A stretch of DNA of 64,000 nucleotides from the NCBI RefSeq assembly GCF_012516395.1, contig NZ_CP051206.1, positions 2,090,501 through 2,154,500 of the forward strand, read 5' to 3'. Shown here one piece after another: positions 7,706 through 16,984 of this stretch. Origin of the DNA: Dolichospermum flos-aquae CCAP 1403/13F. GTDB taxonomy: Bacteria; Cyanobacteriota; Cyanobacteriia; Cyanobacteriales; Nostocaceae. The position numbers and the translations under genes were made by a program. Every line of letters starts with the position of its first letter. Position 1 is the stretch's first letter. The notes under the pieces are model-generated. The model was not told the origin of the DNA and did not search any database. It was given only the letters and a program-made list of their open reading frames with translations.

Positions 7706-8179
7706 ATGCTAACTATCATTGGCTGTGGCAATCTCAATCGGAATGATGATGCTGTCGGCGTAATTATCGTCCAACGTTTACAGCAATATCTCGCCCAAAA
7801 TCCTCACCCCAACATCCGCGTTTTCGATAGTGGAACTGCGGGCATGGAAGTGATGTTTCAAGCCAGAGGTAGTGAAAAATTAATTATTCTGGATGCCAGT
7901 TGCACAGGTTCAGAACCAGGTGCTATATTTAAAGTCCCAGGGAAAGAACTAGAAGCACTGCCCGAACCTAGTTACAACTTACATGATTTTCGTTGGGATC
8001 ATGCCTTGGCTGCTGGGAGAAAAATCTTTTTAGATGATTTTCCTCAAGAGGTGATAGTCTATTTGATTGAAGCTGCAAATCTGGATTTTGGGCTGGAATT
8101 AAGTCCTGTTGTTCAACATTCTGCTGATTTAGTTTTTGCCGAACTAATTACAGTTATCCAACAAAATGTTATGGCTTAA
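7706..8179 (+). CDS. hupW: HupW, hydrogenase maturation endopeptidase for HupL
   Basis: This 157-residue member of the HyaD/HybD/HoxW protease family has GCGNLNRNDDAVG at the N-terminus (first metal-binding acidic residue), FDSGTAGMEVMFQ (second) and SPVVQHSADLVF (histidine). These enzymes check nickel insertion and then cut the large-subunit tail just after the last cluster-binding histidine. The substrate is very likely HupL, encoded 1.7 kb upstream on the same strand, whose tail after that histidine is still present. A separate promoter is likely because a divergent SET gene lies between. Confidence 0.9.
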   Translation: MLTIIGCGNLNRNDDAVGVIIVQRLQQYLAQNPHPNIRVFDSGTAGMEVMFQARGSEKLIILDASCTGSEPGAIFKVPGKELEALPEPSYNLHDFRWDHALAAGRKIFLDDFPQEVIVYLIEAANLDFGLELSPVVQHSADLVFAELITVIQQNVMA

Positions 8180-8205
8180 TCAACAATCTCAAATCCCCAA
8201 TTGCA

Positions 8206-8580
8206 TCAGATCCAATCACGATAAACTGGCAACTCATCTACTCTCATTTCAAAGGGTACAGTTTGACTATCGGGAGGACAAATACGAATTTTAGCACTGC
8301 TAACAATGCCAGAAAGAACATTAGCCATAGGGACAATTTGTTGCAAAATTTGCCAGTTGGTAACTTGGTCAGGGCATTCAATTACTAAAGTCAAAATACT
8401 CGCATGAGTTGTGGCATACCAACGACAATTAGACAATAAACTATGAATAATGCGATCGCATCCTTCATAAAAGTATTTGCTAATTGAATGCTCCAATTGT
8501 TGTCGAAGCATAATATCTGCTGATGTTGGCTGTATAGGGTGCTTATCATCAGCATGGAATTGATGTTCTCTTCTCGCCAT
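8206..8580 (-). CDS. hypothetical protein
   Basis: A 124-residue soluble protein with no family I can name. The N-terminus is histidine-rich (MARREHQFHADDKHP). The middle (EGCDRIIHSLLSNCRWYATTH) and the end (MRVDELPVYRDWI) have a mixed alpha/beta character. There is no signal peptide or membrane segment. It is convergent with hupW and precedes the decayed SagB-like gene on the same strand. It may be a conserved cyanobacterial protein. Confidence 0.55.
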   Translation of the reverse strand: MARREHQFHADDKHPIQPTSADIMLRQQLEHSISKYFYEGCDRIIHSLLSNCRWYATTHASILTLVIECPDQVTNWQILQQIVPMANVLSGIVSSAKIRICPPDSQTVPFEMRVDELPVYRDWI

Positions 8581-8598
8581 TTCCAGTTATTTTCCTAT

Positions 8599-9565
8599 TT
8601 ATTTACCAATTGCCATTGCATACAATACGTCCTTATTGGTTTCTAGAAAGGCTTGGGTTTCATCATCATAGAAAGCACCAATACCACTACAATCTATTTC
8701 CCAATAGTTGCTAAATAAATACACTCTCTGTCCGACAAATCCGGCTAATTGCATAGCCGTTTGATAATTCAAATAGTCGGACACCTATTCCAAACGTTCT
8801 CCAAAAACCGTTCTCGGTCAAAATTAAATTGAGGATTTTCTAGCTGCTGCTGGTGACTAGGCTGTAAAGACGTTGTTTGATAGGCATCTTCAACACATTG
8901 ATTAACTTGAAAATAGTCAGTACCACAGACAAAAGGAATAGGTAGCCTTAAGCGTCTGACTGGTTTTTCTTGCGCTTCTGGTGATATCACACAACTAGTA
9001 ATAAACTCCTTATTCTCAAATCCCAAATCTGCATTGAGAATAAGTTTATCAAAATCAAAGCCTAGTTGTATGTTGTTTTCATGAAGATATGCAAAAAGCA
9101 GCGATAGCACCTAAATGGTGTCCGCTATCCAACAAACAATATCTCAAACTCCTGTCTTGATATTTCCAGCTAGACCTATGATAAACACAACTAACTAAAA
9201 AGATGAATCCGTTAATACATTTATTTGGTATAACATAATTATCCAATCCATCATCGCCTAATTCATAAATTAAGGTCAGACAATTATTCTCAACTTCTAT
9301 ATGGTAGATGCCATTTATTATGCCTTCTAACCCACGTATTTGTACATAAATTCCTGTCGAGTATAAAGCCCCCGCAGACGGATTTACCCGCAATTTATAG
9401 GGACTATCTTGATATATCTTTTCTCAAGTAATAGCACTGGTTAACCACAGAAAAGCATGAATAGGGTTATTGAGATTTAATTGCAGCCGGCGATAAAAAC
9501 GAGGATAAACTTTAAAAGAAGTTGGTTGTGTAGCGGCATCTACATAATTAGGATAGACTAAAATT
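8599..9565 (-). pseudogene. decayed SagB/ThcOx-family nitroreductase-like dehydrogenase
   Basis: Three frames together spell one SagB-like FMN oxidoreductase. First comes NYVDAATQPTSFKVYPRFY up to LTSAIT, then an in-frame TGA at 9424-9426. After that comes LRVNPSAGALYSTGIYVQ through LDSGHHLGAIAAF. A frameshift near 9080-9110 leads to YLHENNIQLGFDFDKLILNA, and a second near 8770-8784 leads to GIGAFYDDETQAFLET. No start codon is seen because the 5' end has another stop. With one nonsense codon, two frameshifts and a missing start, the gene is dead. Intact family members oxidise azoline rings in peptides or act as general flavin oxidoreductases. Confidence 0.82.
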
Positions 9566-9620
9566 CATACCCTTAATCAGCAACGCCAGTTTTCAGCAAC
9601 AGGAATGGTAATCAACTTAT

Positions 9621-9650
9621 TTGTCAAATTGCAAAATTCTGTACTATAAT
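9621..9650 (+). promoter_or_regulatory. sigma-70-type promoter of the tmRNA gene
   Basis: TTGTCA (9621-9626) and TATAAT (9645-9650) are 18 bases apart, and the mature tmRNA begins 17 bases after the -10 box. This is a near-consensus housekeeping promoter, as expected for an abundant RNA. Confidence 0.75.
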
Positions 9651-9667
9651 AAAAGTGTGAAGTACAT

Positions 9668-10056
9668 GGGGCTTTAACGGTTTCGACAGGTTGGCGAAAG
9701 CTACTCTGTGATTCAGGTCGAGAGCGAGTCATCTCTCGCAAATCAAAGACTCGAAAAAAAAGTAAATGCGAACAATATCGTAAAATTTGCTCGTCGGGAA
9801 GCTCTAGTAGCTGCCTAAGAAACCTCTAATAGGTTCGAGCGTCTTTAATTTGACTCCGTTAAGGATTAAAGACCTAACCCCCAACGGATGCTCCAACAAG
9901 CGTTCTCTGGTTGGCTTGAAGGCTAAGATTAAATCAGAGCATCCTACGTTCGGGATAATGAACGATTCCCGCCTTGAGGGTCAGAGAGGCTAAACCTGTG
10001 AACGAGTGGAGGGTTAATACCCAATTTGGACATGGGTTCGACTCCCATAAGCTCCA
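9668..10056 (+). ncRNA. ssrA: tmRNA (transfer-messenger RNA)
   Basis: The 5' end GGGGCTTTAACGGTTTCGAC and the 3' end GGGTTCGACTCCCATAAGC, then TCCA, form the tRNA-like half: 5' GGGGCUU pairs with AAGCUCC. The CCA end is not fully encoded. The reading frame from GCG at 9768 to TAA at 9816 encodes the tag ANNIVKFARREALVAA, which ends in the small hydrophobic residues recognised by proteases. tmRNA rescues ribosomes stalled on broken mRNAs and marks the product for degradation. A promoter lies just upstream and a terminator just downstream. It is a single, non-permuted molecule. Confidence 0.97.
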
Positions 10057-10078
10057 TTTTCAATTTTCAATAATTTTT

Positions 10079-10115
10079 AAGCCCGCTAAACACTTTGATG
10101 TTAGGCGGGCTTTTT
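10079..10115 (+). terminator. rho-independent terminator of the tmRNA gene
   Basis: AAGCCCGCTAA and TTAGGCGGGCTT form a GC-rich stem with a one-base bulge around a loop of about 11 bases, followed by a T run. It lies 22 bases after the tmRNA 3' end. Confidence 0.85.
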
Positions 10116-10187
10116 GCTATTTGGGGGATTTTTCAACATGGATATCCCGTTCCCAAATTATTTATTAGTACGGGATAGTGCTGATAG

Positions 10188-10859
10188 TTAGGCTTGCTTT
10201 AAAGCATCGCGTTTTTTCCGATCTGCTGTCAAAATATCTGCCATGACTATGAGTGCTTGCGCCATTTTTTCCAGGTTAGAACTGTATAGTTCTAAATCTT
10301 TGATGAGTTTATCTTCAGAGATATGTAACCCGTTAGAGATTGCTTTTAGTGCTTCAGCCCTTTGCTCATTGTTTTTGACAAGTTCAGGATCTGACTGGAC
10401 TAATAATGCAAATAAACCAACGCCAAATAAACGACTATATTTAAAGTTGGAATTTGCGGCCACCGCTTCTAGTTGCTTTTGCAAATCTGCATCTTGATTG
10501 AGGGGACTTGCTTGACTTAAACTAGCAATCAAATCCTTAGCTGGTAAACTGGCAGCTAAAGCTTGCAATCTGGAGGCATCTTGTCGGTAGCTCTGGGGGT
10601 CTTGTTCCACAGCCTGACAGATTGCTCGGAAAATTGACTCTTTGTCCTGTTCTGGTTGGTAGCCATCCATGAAGCGGTCAAAAGTTGTGACAACGCCCAA
10701 GGCATAAATCGCATCGTAGCTAAAATCAACATTGACTGATAGTAGGTGCATTTCTACCATCAACTCCTCCACTACCCGGCGGTAAATAGTATTAATCGGC
10801 CTGGTATGAAGAGTGTAAAAGGTTCTTTTTGTATCAGATACTGTACGGACGTTATTCAC
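10188..10859 (-). CDS. thf1: Thf1/Psb29, photosystem II biogenesis and thylakoid formation protein
   Basis: The 223-residue sequence begins MNNVRTVSDTKRTFYTLHTR and has YRRVVEELMVEMHLLSVN and YALGVVTTFDRFMDGY, all hallmarks of the Thf1/Psb29/Psp29 family. The C-terminal part is helical and charged (SNLEKMAQALIVMADILTAD). The protein is peripheral on thylakoids. In cyanobacteria it supports photosystem II repair through the FtsH2/FtsH3 protease. Length is normal and no transit or signal peptide is present. It is convergent with the tmRNA gene. Confidence 0.95.
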   Translation of the reverse strand: MNNVRTVSDTKRTFYTLHTRPINTIYRRVVEELMVEMHLLSVNVDFSYDAIYALGVVTTFDRFMDGYQPEQDKESIFRAICQAVEQDPQSYRQDASRLQALAASLPAKDLIASLSQASPLNQDADLQKQLEAVAANSNFKYSRLFGVGLFALLVQSDPELVKNNEQRAEALKAISNGLHISEDKLIKDLELYSSNLEKMAQALIVMADILTADRKKRDALKQA

Positions 10860-10932
10860 AAAGAAAATTTTAGTAAAGGCGTATTCCTGTTATCTAGTAT
10901 GAACCAATCAGGGCTAAATAGTTCAAGTTATC

Positions 10933-11055
10933 AGGACTTACGCAACTGGCACATTGATAGGGTGCCTCAGATATCAACAATCTGTTTATTTGCAGTATTT
11001 ATGCAGTCTGACGCACCCTACAACAGATTTTCGGTGTGACACTTGCGTAAGTCCT
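10933..11055. mobile_element. MITE-like element with 13-base terminal inverted repeats
   Basis: The ends AGGACTTACGCAA and TTGCGTAAGTCCT are exact inverted copies enclosing about 97 bases with no coding capacity. It sits between thf1 and the STAS gene. A related but more divergent pair of ends is at 63798-63888. Such non-autonomous elements are common in Nostocales. No transposase is encoded here. Confidence 0.75.
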
Positions 11056-11062
11056 AGTTCTA

Positions 11063-11431
11063 TCAAAAACTTAGACTCCGAGGTACACCTTCTAGGGCTT
11101 CTTCTTGAGTTTCAAAGATTTCAAATACAGTATCCATCATTGTGACTTCAAACACAAGCTTGGCTTCTGGGTGAATATTACAAATACGAAAACTGCCCTT
11201 AACCTTATCAGCATCACGCATACCAGCTACTAAGGAAGTCAGTCCAGAACTATCAATAAAATTTACTTGGCCTAGATCAATAACAATATGACGGCCAAGC
11301 TTAGAAATACATTCCTGTAATTTCAGCCGAAATTGCCAAGCAGTGGTAATATCTAAGCGACCTACCGGAGTTAACATTATTATTGTGTTACCGTCTTGAG
11401 TTGTGTAGGTTTTTTGCTCTATATGAATCAT
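11063..11431 (-). CDS. STAS-domain anti-sigma-factor antagonist
   Basis: A single STAS domain of 122 residues. LTPVGRLDITTAWQFRLKLQ opens the fold, and VNFIDSSGLTSLVAGMRDA holds the conserved serine that is phosphorylated in SpoIIAA-type regulators. Such proteins free a sigma factor, or another target, when the serine is unphosphorylated. No partner kinase or anti-sigma factor lies next to it, so the partners must be elsewhere. It stands alone between a MITE-like element and hemF. Confidence 0.88.
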   Translation of the reverse strand: MIHIEQKTYTTQDGNTIIMLTPVGRLDITTAWQFRLKLQECISKLGRHIVIDLGQVNFIDSSGLTSLVAGMRDADKVKGSFRICNIHPEAKLVFEVTMMDTVFEIFETQEEALEGVPRSLSF

Positions 11432-11562
11432 TGAAGTAACATCTTTTTGCTAATATTTGCTAATCAAAACAATCATCAGTAGGGGTTATAAAAAAATTTT
11501 TAGGGAATAGAGAATAAGCAAGAGGGGGAGAGAAGGAGTGCCTCTCACCCCTTAGATCTTGC

Positions 11563-12609
11563 CTATTGTTGACTTGGTTTCCAGTTTATCCAATCTTGCG
11601 GTTTTAGAAAAGTCTCATACAACTCAGCTTCAGGAGAATTAGGTTCTGGTTTGTAGCCATATTCCCAACGAACTAAAGGTGGTAGAGACATGAGAATTGA
11701 TTCTGTGCGGCCGTTGGTTTGCAGTCCAAAAATTGTCCCTCGGTCATAAACCAAGTTAAATTCTACATATCTACCACGACGGTATAATTGGAAATTACGT
11801 TGGCGATCGCCGTATTCCATCCCCTGTCGGCGTTCCGCAATTGGCGCATAAGCAGGTAAAAATGCCCCAGCACAATCTTGAACTAAAGCAAATATATCTT
11901 CCCAACTCCGTGACGGTAATTGACCTACCTGATTACTATAAATAGCTGCGTCCCCATGAGGATCTGGGCCGCGATAGATAGAACCTTGACCATCTTGGTA
12001 ATCTAAAAATAAACCACCAATTCCTCGTGTTTCATCCCGATGTTTCAGATAAAAATATTCATCGCACCACCGCTTAAACACAGGATAATACTCAGGATGG
12101 TGTTGATCACAAGCTTGTTTAAAAGTGTTATGAAAATGTTTTGCATCTTCAGCAAAGGGGTAATAAGGTGTTAAATCCGCACCTCCACCAAACCACCAAA
12201 CTGGACCTGCTTCAAAATAGCGGTAATTTAAATGGACTGTAGGTACATAAGGATTTCGTGGGTGCAACACCAAAGAAGTACCCGTTGCATAAAATCCATG
12301 TCCTGCTGCTTCTGGACGTTGGGCTAAAATTGAAGGAGGTAAATGAGAACCCCAAACTTCAGAAAAATTTACCCCTGCTTGTTCAAAGATCGCCCCATCC
12401 CGCAGGACACGCGATCGCCCACCACCCCCTTCTGGACGCTGCCAACTATCTTCCTGAAACGTCCCCAGACCATCTAATTTCTCTAAACCTTGGGTAATTT
12501 CATCCTGCAGATTCTGCATAAACTGACTGACTCTAGCCTGGGCATTCACACCAGGGAGAACATCAGATGAATCCTTTGTGATAGTGGGGGTTTGCGCGTT
12601 GGTTAACAT
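11563..12609 (-). CDS. hemF: oxygen-dependent coproporphyrinogen III oxidase
   Basis: This 348-residue HemF oxidatively decarboxylates two propionates of coproporphyrinogen III on the way to heme and chlorophyll. Family blocks are clear: [80 protein letters not shown] and [18 protein letters not shown]. The length is typical for cyanobacteria and no insertion is seen. It is a single gene with its own upstream region of about 380 bases. It needs no other protein and acts in the cytosol. Confidence 0.97.
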   Translation of the reverse strand: MLTNAQTPTITKDSSDVLPGVNAQARVSQFMQNLQDEITQGLEKLDGLGTFQEDSWQRPEGGGGRSRVLRDGAIFEQAGVNFSEVWGSHLPPSILAQRPEAAGHGFYATGTSLVLHPRNPYVPTVHLNYRYFEAGPVWWFGGGADLTPYYPFAEDAKHFHNTFKQACDQHHPEYYPVFKRWCDEYFYLKHRDETRGIGGLFLDYQDGQGSIYRGPDPHGDAAIYSNQVGQLPSRSWEDIFALVQDCAGAFLPAYAPIAERRQGMEYGDRQRNFQLYRRGRYVEFNLVYDRGTIFGLQTNGRTESILMSLPPLVRWEYGYKPEPNSPEAELYETFLKPQDWINWKPSQQ

Positions 12610-12991
12610 AGATTCCCGAACCTAAAATTACAATTTCTAAACAATTACAAATTTTTGTTGTCAAAACTTCTCAGCAGCGAAAGTCACAAATCCGGCTTAA
12701 TCTGCCAAAGAAGTTTTCTATTATCCGTCAAAACACCTTTAAATATCCATTGGCACGGAATTTACTCCAACTTACACATATCATATCTAAAGACCCGTTT
12801 TCACAGTTATAGAAATAATCTTATTATTCTCAATACCTTCGCCATTTTTTGCTTTGTTAGGTGAAGCGACAGCGCAACAAATACGCATTTTGTGGGTTAT
12901 GGCTTTGCCACACTATGGCTAACGCCGCTGTACCATTTGCTGTGCGAAGGTAACCGTTCCACAACCCAACCTTTTCAGATATGATCCAATT
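12610..12991. other. 382-base gap upstream of hemF
   Basis: This divergent intergenic region lies between hemF and the secreted protein at 12992. It must contain the promoters of both. I see no gene, tRNA or clear operator. The right part carries a dispersed 'gcgaagg...gcaacaaat'-type repeat. Confidence 0.5.
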
Positions 12992-13438
12992 ATGTATAAA
13001 CAATTGATCAAACCAATTATCTTTGTAGTTACCAGCATAGTAACTGTCTTGCCACAGGTAAGTATTGCTGCACCAAAAGGGTTTCAATCCCCCAGTGGTA
13101 ATATGTTTTGTGAGCTAATTCCAGGAGCAAAGAATAGTTTAAGGTGTGAAATCAATACTTCGCTAAAACCCAAACCGCCTCAACCTTACCCTGGATATTG
13201 CGGGTTTGATTGGGGAATGGGTTTTTTGTTACCTGCTGATGCTAGACCAGAAATTTTGTGTATTAGTGATACTGTCGCTGATAAAAATAAACCCGTTTTG
13301 GCTTATGGACGGACTTGGAACAATGGTGGTTTTAAGTGTGTTTCCCAAAAAACTGGTTTAACTTGTACTAATAGTAATGGGATTGGCTTTTTTCTGAGTC
13401 GGGAAAAATGGCGAGTATTAGGTCTTTCTAGACCTTAG
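12992..13438 (+). CDS. secreted DUF6636-like cysteine-containing protein
   Basis: The 148-residue precursor has a clear signal peptide (KPIIFVVTSIVTVLPQVSIA, cut near residue 26). The mature part begins APKGFQSPSGNMFCELI and has cysteine-bearing blocks YPGYCGFDWG, EILCISD, FKCVSQKTGLTCTNSNGIGF, as in DUF6636 proteins with the FxSPSGNxxC motif. The six or so cysteines suggest disulfides in the periplasm. The biochemical role of the family is unknown. Its 3' end overlaps by 4 bases the convergent gene at 13435. Confidence 0.75.
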   Translation: MYKQLIKPIIFVVTSIVTVLPQVSIAAPKGFQSPSGNMFCELIPGAKNSLRCEINTSLKPKPPQPYPGYCGFDWGMGFLLPADARPEILCISDTVADKNKPVLAYGRTWNNGGFKCVSQKTGLTCTNSNGIGFFLSREKWRVLGLSRP

Positions 13439-14172
13439 TTACAAATCTGCCGCTTTTGAAAACCCTTAGCTTGTCCATAAAACACAGTTTTAAACTTCAC
13501 CTGATTTGTCCCAGGATTGTAGAGAGTATATGTTGCTTCTCCTGGTGTCCGTCCCACGTTTCCCACTCCAATCACTTGACTAGGAGTAACCGTGACAATT
13601 TGCGGGGACAATTGATGATCAAGAGTAGTAATTTCACTGCTAATAGAACCAGCTTGTAACTGATACTGAAAAGTTAACCCAGAACGACCACAAAATAGGT
13701 TATTTGCTTGCATTCTTGATAATCTATCTAGCATTTGAATAGGGAGAGTATCGGGAGTAAGTTCATCATTTACACCTGCTGTCGAACCGTGTATTAATAA
13801 ACAATCTAATTCAAAAAAACCAAAATCCAAGTTTCTCAACCATTGTACTGTCTGACGGGAAACACAATCCCACAACATCTGCACAGTATCACCACCATAT
13901 TTTGCCAGTAATTCCGGTGCGTCTCCAGTCGGACCCAAACCATGTAAAATCAAACACTGTTCTTCCCACCATCCCTTACAAACCATTGGTGCTAATTCAC
14001 CCCGTCGCGGTGATTTTACCCTTTCCACTAACTGTTCACATTCTCGCCTTGGACCGACTAAATCACCGATAATATATAATACCTCTATGTAACGGCTTTG
14101 CAGCTTAATATCAGCTATCACAGCTTCATAGGCTGGCAAATTTCCTTCAATTCCACTCAATATTGCCCACAT
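13435..14172 (-). CDS. calcineurin-like phosphoesterase homologue with altered metal-site residues
   Basis: I place the start at the ATG at 14172; a TTG 6 bases earlier is less likely. The N-terminus MWAILSGIEGNLPAYEAV resembles the SDIHGN opening of YfcE-type phosphoesterases, but the metal-binding D and H are G and E. IIGDLVGP keeps the GD motif, and the GHTH motif is replaced by NLFCGRSG. The protein therefore probably does not hold a normal two-metal centre and may be a pseudo-enzyme. It follows the related gene at 14216 by 43 bases on the same strand and ends the zinc-cluster gene run. Confidence 0.72.
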   Translation of the reverse strand: MWAILSGIEGNLPAYEAVIADIKLQSRYIEVLYIIGDLVGPRRECEQLVERVKSPRRGELAPMVCKGWWEEQCLILHGLGPTGDAPELLAKYGGDTVQMLWDCVSRQTVQWLRNLDFGFFELDCLLIHGSTAGVNDELTPDTLPIQMLDRLSRMQANNLFCGRSGLTFQYQLQAGSISSEITTLDHQLSPQIVTVTPSQVIGVGNVGRTPGEATYTLYNPGTNQVKFKTVFYGQAKGFQKRQICN

Positions 14173-14215
14173 AGTCAATTTTGGATTTTAGATTTTAGAT
14201 TTTGGATTAGTTATT

Positions 14216-15025
14216 TTATCTGGTACAAACATGAGTTGGATCTTCTGCCCGTTCAGCATACTCTAAGCCATGCGCTAAACGCCAACCAAAGATTTCTGGT
14301 AATCCCTTTTCGATAATTGCTGCACAGGTTTTTTGATAATCATAGGTAACTTCCCGCAAAGTCACCCCTTGAGTATCAGTTTCATAAATTACATAAGTTG
14401 CATTTGGTCGTCCATGTCGAGGTTCTCCAACAGAACCAACATTAACAATCTTTTTCAGCGCAGATGAAAAGTTAATTTTCCGTGATTCTGCTGGATTATT
14501 AACCTGAACTTGTAACTCACCAGCATTAAGATTACGAGTATAAGGAACGTGAGTATGTCCACAAAATAGCACGTCTGCACCTGTGGAAAGTACCCTTTCT
14601 AAAGCGACAAAAGCATCCAATTCAGGTAATAAATATTCATGGTTGCTATGGGGACTACCGTGAACAAAGGCTAAGTTTCGCCATTGGAGACTATGGGGTA
14701 AATTGGCCAAAAATTCCCGGTTTTCCGGGTGGATTTCCTGATTTGTCCATTGGTGAGCCTTTAGTCCTCTTTTTTCTGCCAATATTGAAGGATAACTACA
14801 ATCACAAGCATTCAATCCTTCCACAATATCTTTATCCCAACAACCAGCGCAGGTAGGAATATCCAAGGAGCGAATTTGGTTAATTACCGCATTAGGGTGG
14901 GGTCCATATCCCACTAAATCACCAACACAAAATATTTTTTCAGCTTTTTGATTGTCAATATCTAATAATACAGCATCTAAGGCTTCGTAATTACCATGAA
15001 TACATGACATGACAGCTATTTTCAT
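14216..15025 (-). CDS. metallophosphoesterase (YfcE-like)
   Basis: A 269-residue protein of the calcineurin-like fold: MKIAVMSCIHGNYEALDAV, IFCVGDLVGYGPHPNAVI, FVHGSPH, ADVLFCGHTHVPY and IVNVGSVGEPRHG. The first aspartate of the usual DxH motif is a cysteine, which should change the metal site or preference. Its ATG overlaps the stop of the upstream COG0523-like gene (ATGA), so the two are translationally coupled. The setting in a cluster with Zur-box-like sites suggests a job in zinc shortage, for example with another metal. The substrate is unknown. Confidence 0.82.
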   Translation of the reverse strand: MKIAVMSCIHGNYEALDAVLLDIDNQKAEKIFCVGDLVGYGPHPNAVINQIRSLDIPTCAGCWDKDIVEGLNACDCSYPSILAEKRGLKAHQWTNQEIHPENREFLANLPHSLQWRNLAFVHGSPHSNHEYLLPELDAFVALERVLSTGADVLFCGHTHVPYTRNLNAGELQVQVNNPAESRKINFSSALKKIVNVGSVGEPRHGRPNATYVIYETDTQGVTLREVTYDYQKTCAAIIEKGLPEIFGWRLAHGLEYAERAEDPTHVCTR

Positions 15026-15795
15026 ACTTGTTGACCTTCTAATAAAATTTGTTGTACTTGTTGTTGATATTGAAAAATCATGGATTCAGATAAACAGCAA
15101 TCTGATAATGTTGCTTTTAAAGCGGTTTCATTTAAGTTTTTTCCGGCTATTTCTATGCCACTAAATCGCTGAGGTCTACCTTCTAAATACCTTGGTACGT
15201 TTAATTCTAAAAAGTCCGTTTGGGGAACACCAGAGACAAAATCACAGTAAAGAGAACGTCCATCATTAACATCGAAAATTGCCTTAGCACGGGTAACAAT
15301 CCCATAAGCACCGTGAGTTATTTCATACCAAAATTCATCTAAACTATTTTCATCAATTACTTGCCCCGTAGTTTCTACCCGCCATAAATTTTCTACAATT
15401 ATAGTTGGAACTGGTGCGCCATAGATAATTTCATCTGCCCAACTATCATATTCAGAGTTTTTTAACTCCTCTGGAATAATTGCTATAGCGTGGTAAGTGA
15501 GATGATCTAATATTTTTGATATACTATTTAACTCTAGATAAGAACCTAATTCAACATAAACACTATCTGCTGTGGGGATGTGATATAGAAATTCAATTTC
15601 TTGACCATCACCAAATATTTTCAGATCAGGAAATTCAGTGGCTATTTTATTTTGATCAATGGGGATATTCCCCGTTCCTGGAGAAAAATAAATTACTTTT
15701 TCAATAGATTTAATATCTCGAATTTGTTGACAGATCCAGGTAGTTTTTCCAGATCCAAATAATCCAGCGACAACGGTAATAATTGGTAAAGTCAT
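15022..15795 (-). CDS. COG0523/CobW-like P-loop GTPase (divergent)
   Basis: The ATG at 15795 is preferred to a TTG two codons upstream. The N-terminal LPIITVVAGLFGSGKTTWIC has the P-loop GLFGSGKT of the G3E family, and a C-terminal part (RPQRFSGIEIAGKNLNE) resembles the CobW C-domain. The usual CxCC motif and a clear NKxD are not obvious, so it is a divergent member. G3E proteins load metals into enzymes or act as zinc chaperones. The gene lies 12 bases after hisI and overlaps the phosphoesterase that follows. Confidence 0.75.
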   Translation of the reverse strand: MTLPIITVVAGLFGSGKTTWICQQIRDIKSIEKVIYFSPGTGNIPIDQNKIATEFPDLKIFGDGQEIEFLYHIPTADSVYVELGSYLELNSISKILDHLTYHAIAIIPEELKNSEYDSWADEIIYGAPVPTIIVENLWRVETTGQVIDENSLDEFWYEITHGAYGIVTRAKAIFDVNDGRSLYCDFVSGVPQTDFLELNVPRYLEGRPQRFSGIEIAGKNLNETALKATLSDCCLSESMIFQYQQQVQQILLEGQQV

Positions 15796-15807
15796 AATCA
15801 ATATAAA

Positions 15808-16143
15808 TTATAATTTATGAGGTAAAATTCCCACAGAATTAAAAAAACAACTTCTTACTCCAGTATGACAGGCAATATCACCAACTTGCTCAACTTTGAT
15901 GAGAATTGTATCACCATCACAATCATAAAAAAGCTCTTTTACCTTTTGAATATGTGTAGATGTTGCCCCCTTATGCCACAACTGAGAACGGGAACGACTC
16001 CAATAATAAACTTCACCTGTAGCCAGGGTTTTTTGAATTGATTCTGCATTCATCCAAGCCATCATTAGAACAGTACCATCAAGATAATCTTGAGCTATAG
16101 CCGGAATTAACCCCTGCTCATTAAATTTCAAATTTCCAATCAT
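15808..16143 (-). CDS. hisI: phosphoribosyl-AMP cyclohydrolase
   Basis: This 111-residue HisI carries out the third step of histidine synthesis, opening the adenine ring of phosphoribosyl-AMP. Signature blocks are [28 protein letters not shown], and [13 protein letters not shown] with [12 protein letters not shown]. The last two blocks hold the aspartates (Mg) and cysteines (Zn). It lacks the HisE domain fused in some bacteria. It lies in a zinc-associated cluster rather than with other his genes, so it may be a low-zinc paralogue. Only a genome-wide count of hisI genes would show this. Confidence 0.92.
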   Translation of the reverse strand: MIGNLKFNEQGLIPAIAQDYLDGTVLMMAWMNAESIQKTLATGEVYYWSRSRSQLWHKGATSTHIQKVKELFYDCDGDTILIKVEQVGDIACHTGVRSCFFNSVGILPHKL

Positions 16144-16246
16144 GATAACTTATCCCTTTTTATCTGCGTTTATCCGCGTTTATCTGCGTTCAAATATCAA
16201 TATAATGTAGAGATAAAAAATCTCTTATCCCTACATCACACAAAGC

Positions 16247-16897
16247 CTATTTAAAATTAGCACTGTGGCGAATTAAATTCATAAATTCTTCACGAGTGCG
16301 TGCGTCTTCAGAAAACACACCACGCATAGCACTGGTAACAGTCCAAGAACCTGGTTTTTGCACTCCTCTCATCACCATACACATATGAGTTGCTTCAATT
16401 ACCACTGCAACCCCTTGAGGTTTGAGTAAACCTTGCAGTGCGTCAGCAATTTGTAAAGTTAGCCGTTCTTGCACTTGTAAACGTCGAGCATACATTTCAC
16501 AAATGCGGGCAATTTTTGATAATCCTATGACTTTACCATTAGGAATATAAGCAATATGAGCGCGGCCAATGATTGGTAATATGTGGTGTTCACAGGAACT
16601 GAAAAGATCAATATCCCGGACTAAAACCATTTCATTTGCATCTTCTGTAAATACTGCTCCATTTAGCAGTTCATCTATAGATTGATCATATCCACTTGTA
16701 AGAAATTTTAACGCTTTAACAACTCTTTTGGGAGTATCTTTTAATCCCTCACGGTCTGGATTTTCTCCTAATCCAATCAGTAGAGTGCGTACAGCTTGCA
16801 TCATGTCTGCCTCTGTTACAGTTGGCTGTTGCTGATTAGATAAAGATGAAATTATATCAGCAGCAGAAGTTAGTTCTGGACGAATAGATAAAGTCAT
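16247..16897 (-). CDS. folE: GTP cyclohydrolase I
   Basis: This 216-residue FolE converts GTP to dihydroneopterin triphosphate for folate and pterins. Blocks seen: [60 protein letters not shown] and [15 protein letters not shown]. The cysteines and histidine of the zinc site (C-E-H and M-C-M) are present, so this is the zinc-dependent type IA enzyme. It lies between a His-rich COG0523 protein and hisI, a well-known low-zinc arrangement in which the COG0523 partner may help FolE keep its metal. Confidence 0.93.
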   Translation of the reverse strand: MTLSIRPELTSAADIISSLSNQQQPTVTEADMMQAVRTLLIGLGENPDREGLKDTPKRVVKALKFLTSGYDQSIDELLNGAVFTEDANEMVLVRDIDLFSSCEHHILPIIGRAHIAYIPNGKVIGLSKIARICEMYARRLQVQERLTLQIADALQGLLKPQGVAVVIEATHMCMVMRGVQKPGSWTVTSAMRGVFSEDARTREEFMNLIRHSANFK

Positions 16898-16984
16898 TTT
16901 CTAAGTTTAGTGGGATGAGTTATGGTGGATGTTAATAGTCGAATATCTATTAACTAAATTTGCTCATTAGTTACTACTATTAAA

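Noticed and set aside
9974-10168. 64-residue frame in the tmRNA region
   Set aside because: It is entirely explained by the tmRNA 3' half and its terminator.
12857-13087. 76-residue minus-strand frame
   Set aside because: It overlaps the start of the well-supported secreted-protein gene at 12992 and has no recognisable features.
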